Shown here: positions 55,519-64,000 of the stretch, one piece after another
How the letters are laid out: each line of letters starts with the position of its first letter
Numbering within the stretch: the stretch's first letter is position 1
From: Tragulus kanchil
Lineage: Eukaryota; Chordata; Mammalia; Artiodactyla; Tragulidae
NCBI GenBank assembly: GCA_022376925.1
Contig: JAIOJX010000032.1
Coordinates: 104,338,794 to 104,402,793 of the forward strand
Reading direction: 5' to 3'
Length of the DNA stretch: 64,000 nt
Notes under the pieces: generated by a model
The model's database searches: none
What the model was told of the DNA's origin: nothing
Seen by the model: only the letters and a program-made list of their open reading frames with translations
Position numbers and translations under genes: made by a program

Positions 55519-55860
55519 TGGGAGGTTGACAAACCTTTTCTCTAAAGGGCCAGGTAATAAACATTTTAGGTTTTACAAGCTTTGTAGTTTGTCACAGCTG
55601 TTCTACTCTGTCACTGTAGCACAAATGTAGCCATAGACAGGATATAAACCAATGAGTGTGGCCATTTCCATAAAACTATCCTGGAGGCTGAACTGTGCAT
55701 TTCATATTTTGTATAATTTCCTTGTGCCAAAAAAAATACTTTGATTTTGAAAAATATTCTAAAATGTAAAAAGTATTCTTAGTTTATGGGCTATACAAAA
55801 AACAGATGTCAGGGTAGATTTGGCTCACAGGCAGTAGTCTACCAATCCCTGATCAAGACC
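55519..55860. mobile_element. hAT-type non-autonomous DNA transposon relic
   Basis: Approximate inverted ends: ggttgacaaaccttttctc at the left, and gcagtagtctaccaatccct at the right, whose complement begins agggattggtagac. The internal agggccaggtaataaacatt and agatttggctcacaggcag fit a known mammalian hAT family that I cannot name with certainty. The right end recurs at 56878-56975. Confidence 0.6.
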
Positions 55861-57990
55861 ATTCCTGATGTGATTGATTTTTTTAAGTCTGAGTATAGGC
55901 CTTTACTATTATCCTGATTAAATACCATATTCATTGCAACCTGTCTTTCTAGCTTGCTCAGATTTTTTTGTGTGTGCTTATTCCGTCATCTAGCATATTA
56001 GCTTACATCCCAGCTTTGTGCCATTTGCAAAATTGATAAACATATTTTTTCCATCCCTAATTAATAAAAATGTTGAATGTCCTCTAAGGACAGAGGTCTT
56101 ACACAGTTCATTCTGTTCCATTAATCATTATTCTTTCAGTATAACCATTCTGAGAATTATGAATACCTACCTAAAGTACTGCCTGTCACTTATCCATATT
56201 TATTGGACTAGTCCACAGGGTGTCCTGAGTCACTTTGTCTGAAGGTTTGTTGGAAAATTCGGAAATATCCTGATAGGTAATAACTCTATCAAACAAAAAG
56301 AAATATTTAGCTTTGGTATAACTTGCAAATTAATGTTACTGTTGTTTTTACTACTTTCTTGTTTAGATTTGCAAAGCCATCCTTTTAATAACAGTGAAAT
56401 TTAGTAATTTTAGAATTTTGTTGAAAATTAACATGCAAGTACCTTAGTGTCTATTTCCAGAAATTTACCATATTTCTTGTCCTCAAAATAAAGGTTAATA
56501 ATGTTTATACAACACTAGTTCACTGTAATTAGCAGTATTAAAAGCTGTGATAAAATTGGCAAGAAAAAAGGAAAAATAAAAATGTTAGAATATATGCCAT
56601 TTTTTCTTGACTAATCTTACCATAGTTTTTAACACTATCAATGCTAGATTTTATCAATAAAGTTTTAATAGAAAAATGAACTTCATGCCAATAAATACAA
56701 AAACTAGGAAGAAATAGATGATTTTCTCATAATATAAATTTCAAAATTGACACAAGAATGTATAGAAAGCCTGAAAACAACTATTGAAATAGGAAAAAAT
56801 CTACATACAAAAATTTTATTAGGCTTATAGGATCCAGTAACCCAGCAAGTATAAGAGAAGCTTTCTATATTTTTACTAAAATGTAAAAGTATTCTTAGTT
56901 TATGGGCTATACAAAAAACAGATGTCAGGGTAGATTTGGCTCACAGGCAGTAGTCTACCAATCCCTGATCAAGACCATTCCTGATGTGATTGATTTTTTT
57001 AAGTCTGAGTATAGGCCTTTACTATTATCCTGATTAAATACCATATTCATTGCAACCTGTCTTTCTAGCTTGCTCAGATTTTTTTGTGTGTGCTTATTCC
57101 GTCATCTAGCATATTAGCTTACATCCCAGCTTTGTGCCATTTGCAAAATTGATAAACATATTTTTTCCATCCCTAATTAATAAAAATGTTGAATGTCCTC
57201 TAAGGACAGAGGTCTTACACAGTTCATTCTGTTCCATTAATCATTATTCTTTCAGTATAACCATTCTGAGAATTATGAATACCTACCTAAAGTACTGCCT
57301 GTCACTTATCCATATTTATTGGACTAGTCCACAGGGTGTCCTGAGTCACTTTGTCTGAAGGTTTGTTGGAAAATTCGGAAATATCCCTGATAGGTAATAA
57401 CTCTATCAAACAAAAAGAAATATTTAGCTTTGGTATAACTTGCAAATTAATGTTACTGTTGTTTTTACTACTTTCTTGTTTAGATTTGCAAAGCCATCCT
57501 TTTAATAACAGTGAAATTTAGTAATTTTAGAATTTTGTTGAAAATTAACATGCAAGTACCTTAGTGTCTATTTCCAGAAATTTACCATATTTCTTGTCCT
57601 CAAAATAAAGGTTAATAATGTTTATACAACACTAGTTCACTGTAATTAGCAGTATTAAAAGCTGTGATAAAATTGGCAAGAAAAAAGGAAAAATAAAAAA
57701 TGTTAGAATATATGCCATTTTTTCTTGACTAATCTTACCATAGTTTTTAACACTATCAATGCTAGATTTTATCAATAAAGTTTTAATAGAAAAATGAACT
57801 TCATGCCAATAAATACAAAAACTAGGAAGAAATAGATGATTTTCTCATAATATAAATTTCAAAATTGACACAAGAATGTATAGAAAGCCTGAAAACAACT
57901 ATTGAAATAGGAAAAAATCTACATACAAAAATTTTATTAGGCTTATAGGATCCAGTAACCCAGCAAGTAGAAAAATAAGAGAAGCTTTCT
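55761..57990 (+). repeat. Direct duplication 19, ~1.11 kb
   Basis: Left copy 55761-56876, right copy 56878-57990, offset 1117 then 1116. Differences are homopolymer lengths and a small block at the end of the left copy (56850-56876), which lacks about 10 bp present near 57969. No gene. Confidence 0.94.
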
Positions 57991-58524
57991 AACTTCTGTA
58001 TGTTAGGGGTACAGTCTAAATTCCAAATCCAGACATGGACTAAATAGCAACAAAACAAATTATAGACCAGTTTCACTTAGAAATGTATTTGCAGAATTTC
58101 TAAAAATACTAGCAAACTAAATCTAGCTGTGGATAAAAATATTAATATACCTTGGTCATGTAGATAGATTTTGTGCTGCAAACTAGGGATGCTATAATAT
58201 TAGAAAATCTTGATTCAATTTATTACATTAACAACGTGTACAAACATCTATATTATCACCGTAGTGAATGTTAGAAGACCATTTGATAAAATTCAAATTT
58301 CATTGTGTTTAAAAGAAAAAAAGAGCTAGCAGACTAAAGAGAAGGGAGTTTATATAACCCAATGAACAGTATCTAACAAAATCTTCAATGAGTATCACAT
58401 TTAATAGTGAAACTTTGTATGCTAAAGAATAAGACTTTTTTAAAAGTAATAGTTTTGTGAAAATCCCAATTACAATAATAAAGGAAAACATAAGGTGTCT
58501 AACAGTGAATCTGATAGAAAAGGT
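57991..58524. other. AT-rich probable intron
   Basis: Probably old LINE-1-derived sequence, but too decayed for me to assign. Short minus-strand open frames are unsupported. Confidence 0.35.
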
Positions 58525-60731
58525 GAATATATGTTTTTAGAAAACTATAAAACAACTTAAGGGCTTAAAAGAAGTCTTAAATTAATGAAAAGATATTCCA
58601 GATCCATGTATTTGAAAACTCATTATCATAAATATGTCTCTTCTTTCCAAATTAATCTATAATGGAATTGAATTATAATTTACAACTCAAAAAAATTTTT
58701 ATATAATTTAACAAAACTGTAATCAAGGTATAAAGCATAGAACCAAAAAAATTTTGAAAATAAAATGAGGCTATTTACCCTATCAGATACCAAAACTTTA
58801 TTCTATCTTATTCTGTCCTTTTACTTTCATATTGAGAGTGTGTGTTTCTTAAAAAGAGTACTTATTTTTTTCTCATCAGTCTGATAATATAGAGTTTAAC
58901 ATTTAATGGAATAATCTATGTATTTGTACTTACATCTGTCTTCTAGTTATTTATTTTAAATTTGTCCTATCTTAATTCTTTTCTCTTTTTCTCCTTTCAG
59001 ATTTATCATGTATTTTACGGTATTCCAGTTTTCCTTCTCTGTTGACCTCTTTCCTATAACTCTATGTTTTTTAGTGGTTGCTTTATCTTAATTCTAGGAT
59101 TATAACATGTATCCTTATCACTTTACTCTACTTTAAATTAATAGCATATCGCTTCATGTTCAGCATTAGAACTTTACAAAAATACTTTACAAAAAGTATA
59201 GTCTCATTTACCTTTCTCTTGCCTTTTCTGTTACTTTTGTATTTATTATTAATGTTAAATTTCTACCAGTCATGGGTGTTGTTATTACTTCAGTTAGTAC
59301 TCTTATTTATTTTTGGCTCCACTGCACAACAGTAGAGGATCTTAATACCCTGACCAGGGATCAAACCAGCGCCCCCTTGGGACTTCCTGGGAGTCCATTG
59401 GTGAAGACTGCGCTTCCAGTGTAGGGGCATGGGTTTGATCCCTGTTCAGGGAGCTAGGATCTCTGCGCTGTGCAGCACAGCCAAGAGATTTTTTTAAAAA
59501 GGAGAAAGAACATTTTAAAAAAACACTGTACCCTCTGCAGTGTAAGCATGGTGTCTTAACCACTGGACTGTCAGGGAAGTTCTCTAGTCTGTTGTCTTTT
59601 AGACAAAATTTAAGGATAAATTCTTTATGTTAGAATATATGTTTTTAGAAAACTATAAAACAACTTAAGGGCTTAAAAGAAGTCTTAAATTAATGAAAAG
59701 ATATTCCAGATCCATGTATTTGAAAACTCATTATCATAAATATGTCTCTTCTTTCCAAATTAATCTATAATGGAATTGAATTATAATTTACAACTCAAAA
59801 AAATTTTTATATAATTTAACAAAACTGTAATCAAGGTATAAAGCATAGAACCAAAAAAATTTTGAAAATAAAATGAGGCTATTTACCCTATCAGATACCA
59901 AAACTTTATTCTATCTTATTCTGTCCTTTTACTTTCATATTGAGAGTGTGTGTTTCTTAAAAAGAGTACTTATTTTTTTCTCATCAGTCTGATAATATAG
60001 AGTTTAACATTTAATGGAATAATCTATGTATTTGTACTTACATCTGTCTTCTAGTTATTTATTTTAAATTTGTCCTATCTTAATTCTTTTCTCTTTTTCT
60101 CCTTTCAGATTTATCATGTATTTTACGGTATTCCAGTTTTCCTTCTCTGTTGACCTCTTTCCTATAACTCTATGTTTTTTAGTGGTTGCTTTATCTTAAT
60201 TCTAGGATTATAACATGTATCCTTATCACTTTACTCTACTTTAAATTAATAGCATATCGCTTCATGTTCAGCATTAGAACTTTACAAAATACTTTACAAA
60301 AAGTATAGTCTCATTTACCTTTCTCTTGCCTTTTCTGTTACTTTTGTATTTATTATTAATGTTAAATTTCTACCAGTCATGGGTGTTGTTATTACTTCAG
60401 TTAGTACTCTTATTTATTTTTGGCTCCACTGCACAACAGTAGAGGATCTTAATACCCTGACCAGGGATCAAACCAGCGCCCCCTTGGGACTTCCTGGGAG
60501 TCCATTGGTGAAGACTGCGCTTCCAGTGTAGGGGCATGGGTTTGATCCCTGTTCAGGGAGCTAGGATCTCTGCGCTGTGCAGCACAGCCAAGAGATTTTT
60601 TTAAAAAGGAGAAAGAACATTTTAAAAAAACACTGTACCCTCTGCAGTGTAAGCATGGTGTCTTAACCACTGGACTGTCAGGGAAGTTCTCTAGTCTGTT
60701 GTCTTTTAGACATTTTAAGGATATTCTTTAT
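58525..60731 (+). repeat. Direct duplication 20, ~1.1 kb
   Basis: Left copy 58525-59632, right copy 59633-60731, offset 1108 then 1107. The end of the left copy (59604-59632) differs from the right copy in A and T run lengths. Confidence 0.94.
59300..59583 (-). mobile_element. CHR-type SINE interrupted by an opposite-strand SINE (copy at 60407-60690)
   Basis: The outer element is reversed (left ttatttttggctccactgca, right gactgtcagggaagttc). Inside it, about 59377-59495, lies a plus-strand SINE beginning gggacttcctgggagtcc and ending in a T/A-rich tail. Confidence 0.75.
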
Positions 60732-60837
60732 GTTAGAAATATATTTACCATCTTTAGTGCTCTTCATTCCTCCCCACAGATCCAGAATTCAACTTGGAAT
60801 CATAATGTACTTCATGTAATATTTTTCATGTACTACG

Positions 60838-60880
60838 TGTATGTTAAGTCACTTCAGTTGTGTCCAGCTCTTTGTACTGG
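60838..60880 (-). mobile_element. Short Bov-tA 3' fragment
   Basis: About 40 bp, gttaagtcacttcagttgtg and ccagctctttgta, matching the reversed end of Bov-tA. Confidence 0.5.
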
Positions 60881-61799
60881 TAACAATGCTTTCAGTGATT
60901 GTTTGTCTTTATTTTGCCGTCACTTTTAAAGGATATTTTTTATTGAATATGAGATTCTGTATTTTTTCTTTTAGTACATCAAAGATGTCATTCCACTGTC
61001 TTTTGGCTTCTACTGGTAATGACGAGAAGTCAATTTTGAATATTCTTGTTTTTTTCCTGTATGTAGGACTTTATTTGCTTGACTGCTTTTAGTTTTTTCT
61101 CTTTAATGTTCAGCAGTCAAGGTGTGCCTAGGTGGGATTTTCTTTGTACTTATCCGGCTTATTGTTCACTGAACTTCCTGGATCTGTGGGTTTATGTCTT
61201 TCATAGATTTTGAAAAATTTTCATCCATATTATCTAAAATTATTCTTCTGTGTAATTCTCTTTGTCCTTCCCTTCTGGGATTTTAATTACATGTATTGAT
61301 ATTTCAGACTAGTTTGATATTGTTTCACAGGTATACAATGCTCTGTTTTGTTTTCAGTCCCCCCCACCTCTGTTTCATTTTGGATTATTTCTATTGACTT
61401 ATCCTTAAGTTCACTGACATTTTCTTGTGCTGTGCCTAATCTGATGTTAAACCCATCTAGTGCATTCTTTATTTCAGGTATGGTATTTTTCAGTTCTAGA
61501 ATTTCCATTCTGTCCTTTTGTATAGTTTGCATTTCTCTGCTAATTCCTTTTCTGTTTACCCATTTTGTCTATCTTACCACTGAACTCGCTGATCAATTTA
61601 TAGTTCTAGCACTGAGGCATCTGTAGACCTACTTCAAATGACTTTTTTATTTATTATTATTAGCTAAGTTTTTGTTTTTAAAAAGGTTTTTAAAATTTTT
61701 AATAAATTATAGTTGATTTATAAAATTATTTTAATTTCAGATGTATAGCCTAGTGACTCAGTAGCCTCATAGATTACATTCCATTAAAAGTCATTAAAA

Positions 61800-62120
61800 G
61801 ATAATTAGACACATTATGATGAGTGAAAATAACCAGGTACAAATGAGGACAAACTGTATGATTCCATGTACATAAAGTTAAGGCAAAATTAATCTGTCAC
61901 TTTATAAATAAGGACTGTGCTTCCTTTGGGAAGGAGAGAGGGGTAGTGACTAGGAGGGGGCATAAGAAGGGCCTGTCTCAAATCCTGGTGATATTCTGTT
62001 CCTTTACCTGGGTGGTGGTTAGCTGGGTGTGTTTACTTTGTGAAAACCTATTTCATCATATACTTTGATTTGTGTACTTTTCTGTATGTAATGGTTCAAA
62101 GACAAAAAAAAAAAAAAAAG
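61800..62120 (+). mobile_element. LINE-1 3' end with poly-A (copy at 62934-63253)
   Basis: Contains caaactgtatgattccatgt, tacctgggtggtggttagct and gtacttttctgtatgtaat, then a run of about 17 A. This is a forward old LINE-1 3' end. Confidence 0.65.
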
Positions 62121-62329
62121 AAGGTGTGTATGGTGGAGGATGACCTCTTGCACAGGAAAAAAGTTAAAAAGAAAAATCAAGCTATAGAATAGAAGATATT
62201 TGCAATGCTATAGTGAAGGGTTTGTATCCAGGATATTTTGTTTTTAAATTTTATACAAATCAAAAAAAATGGCAGAAGGAAAAATAGCAACCCAGTAGAA
62301 AATGAGCAAAGGATATGAAAAAGCAAATA

Positions 62330-62560
62330 AGATAAGAGGCCTGAGTGGCCCATGAACATGAAAAGGTATTTAACCTTACTAGTAATAATGGAAATACAAA
62401 CTAAAATCTTATTGACATACCATTTCACACCAACGAGATTGGCCAAAACTGAAATGTCTCATGATACCAAGATGATGAAAATATAAGGGAGCAGAAACTT
62501 TCATACACCGCTAATGGTAACCTAAATTGCTATAATTTAGAGGTCAAATGATAAATTATT
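62330..62560 (+). mobile_element. LINE-1 3' UTR fragment (copy at 63464-63694, continuing to ~63830)
   Basis: Contains ttgacataccatttcacacc, gagattggccaaaactg and catacaccgctaatggtaac. The right copy continues with gcaaagaactggaaacagac. The order and strand fit a LINE-1 3' untranslated region. Confidence 0.65.
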
Positions 62561-63747
62561 ATACAAAGAAAGATACTCTTTGTTATAAAGATTTTCTCCC
62601 ACATGTTCCTATGAAAAGAAGCACTTTTTTCATAGCAAAATGGTCATTCTGTTTTTATAGTTTGCATTTCTCTGCTAATTCCTTTTCTGTTTACCCATTT
62701 TGTCTATCTTACCACTGAACTCGCTGATCAATTTATAGTTCTAGCACTGAGGCATCTGTAGACCTACTTCAAATGACTTTTTTATTTATTATTATTAGCT
62801 AAGTTTTTGTTTTTAAAAAGGTTTTTAAAATTTTAATAAATTATAGTTGATTTATAAAATTATTTTAATTTCAGATGTATAGCCTAGTGACTCAGTAGCC
62901 TCATAGATTACATTCCATTAAAAGTCATTAAAAGATAATTAGACACATTATGATGAGTGAAAATAACCAGGTACAAATGAGGACAAACTGTATGATTCCA
63001 TGTACATAAAGTTAAGGCAAAATTAATCTGTCACTTTATAAATAAGGACTGTGCTTCCTTTGGGAAGGAGAGAGGGGTAGTGACTAGGAGGGGGCATAAG
63101 AAGGGCCTGTCTCAAATCCTGGTGATATTCTGTTCCTTTACCTGGGTGGTGGTTAGCTGGGTGTGTTTACTTTGTGAAAACCTATTTCATCATATACTTT
63201 GATTTGTGTACTTTTCTGTATGTAATGGTTCAAAGACAAAAAAAAAAAAAAAAGAAGGTGTGTATGGTGGAGGATGACCTCTTGCACAGGAAAAAAGTTA
63301 AAAAGAAAAATCAAGCTATAGAATAGAAGATATTTGCAATGCTATAGTGAAGGGTTTGTATCCAGGATATTTTGTTTTTAAATTTTATACAAATCAAAAA
63401 AAATGGCAGAAGGAAAAATAGCAACCCAGTAGAAAATGAGCAAAGGATATGAAAAAGCAAATAAGATAAGAGGCCTGAGTGGCCCATGAACATGAAAAGG
63501 TATTTAACCTTACTAGTAATAATGGAAATACAAACTAAAATCTTATTGACATACCATTTCACACCAACGAGATTGGCCAAAACTGAAATGTCTCATGATA
63601 CCAAGATGATGAAAATATAAGGGAGCAGAAACTTTCATACACCGCTAATGGTAACCTAAATTGCTATAATTTAGAGGTCAAATGATAAATTATTATACAA
63701 AGAAAGATACTCTTTGTTATAAAGATTTTCTCCCACATGTTCCTATG

Positions 63748-64000
63748 CCTACATACACGAAGATGTGCATTGCAGATTTGTTTATCATAGCAAAGAACTG
63801 GAAACAGACCTAAATAACCATTATTAGAGAAGTGGAGAAATATCTTAAGCAGTTAAAATGTATAATGTAGACTTGAATGTATCAACATAATAAATTCTTG
63901 AAAACGTAATATTGAATAAAAAGAAAAAGGAGTAAGGACTATATGCACTGAGGAAACAACTAAATTTTACAAGAACAGTGAATATCGATGTGTGCTCAGT
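63748..64000. other. End of window, LINE-1 3' UTR then unassigned
   Basis: LINE-1-like sequence to about 63880, then AT-rich sequence without a recognisable feature to the window end. Confidence 0.4.

Larger units (their letters stand above)
58790..61620 (-). mobile_element. LINE-1/HAL1 remnant, reversed, interrupted by SINEs
   Basis: Ordered reversed LINE sequence: ttctaggattataacatgta, then ttccactgtcttttggcttc, then ggatctgtgggtttatgtct, then attctttatttcaggtatgg. A short minus-strand frame at 61287-61532 reads as decayed LINE ORF1-like coiled coil (ELKNTIPEIKNALDG), consistent with this. Confidence 0.65.
61521..63747 (+). repeat. Direct duplication 21, ~1.1 kb
   Basis: Left copy 61521-62615, right copy 62656-63747, offset 1135 then 1134. 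A 40 bp non-matching spacer (62616-62655) separates them. A run lengths differ slightly. Confidence 0.94.

Noticed and set aside
61287..61532. An 81-residue minus-strand frame that looks like a coiled-coil protein
   Set aside because: It lies inside a reversed LINE-1/HAL1 remnant and fits decayed LINE ORF1 sequence; its frame is short and flanked by stops.
1381..63747. A new family of ~1.1 kb tandem elements or a segmental amplification system
   Set aside because: The 21 units have unrelated sequence, no shared ends, no target-site duplications and boundaries that cut through exons and SINEs at random. Mismatch clusters at copy edges point to assembly.

Overview
The window is vertebrate nuclear DNA from a ruminant artiodactyl (a bovine, sheep or goat type genome). 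The evidence is dense tRNA-Glu-derived SINEs of the CHR and Bov-tA kinds, ruminant-type LINE-1 3' ends, older MIR, L2 and hAT (MER5A, MER20) relics, and an intron-containing mammalian gene. There are no operons, prophages, CRISPR arrays or prokaryotic genes, and nearly all short open frames are chance or repeat-derived.

One protein gene is clear: LRRC42 (leucine-rich repeat containing 42) on the minus strand. Its stop codon is at 18078 and its ATG at 43300, and a non-coding first exon lies in a CpG island at about 52.4-53.5 kb. Seven coding exons with GT-AG sites and matching phases can be assembled. They give a 428-residue protein, the length I recall for the human protein. On the other side of the CpG island a divergent plus-strand gene is expected; in human the head-to-head neighbour is HSPB11 (IFT25). 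Only its probable non-coding first exon and the start of its first intron would lie here, and I found no HSPB11 coding exon.

The dominant feature is not a gene. Across the window there are 21 direct, near-identical duplications of about 1.05-1.18 kb, arranged head to tail. They hit introns, exons, repeats and the promoter alike. Where two duplications lie close together, 250-350 bp are present three times. Mismatches cluster at the right end of the left copy and the left end of the right copy. This fits assembly contigs laid end to end without merging their overlaps, not biology. It duplicates every LRRC42 exon wholly or partly and inflates the locus from roughly 41 kb to 64 kb.

Layout: 1-17.8 kb is repeat-rich intergenic DNA (a minus-strand LINE-1 from about 4.6 to 11.5 kb riddled with SINEs, then a second LINE-1 to about 14 kb). 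17.8-52.6 kb is LRRC42. 52.4-53.5 kb is the bidirectional CpG-island promoter. 53.5-64 kb is probable first intron of the divergent gene, made of MER20, hAT and LINE-1/HAL1 relics. I found no convincing new biological system; the most useful observations are the assembly structure, the promoter architecture and several nested insertions dated by target-site duplications.
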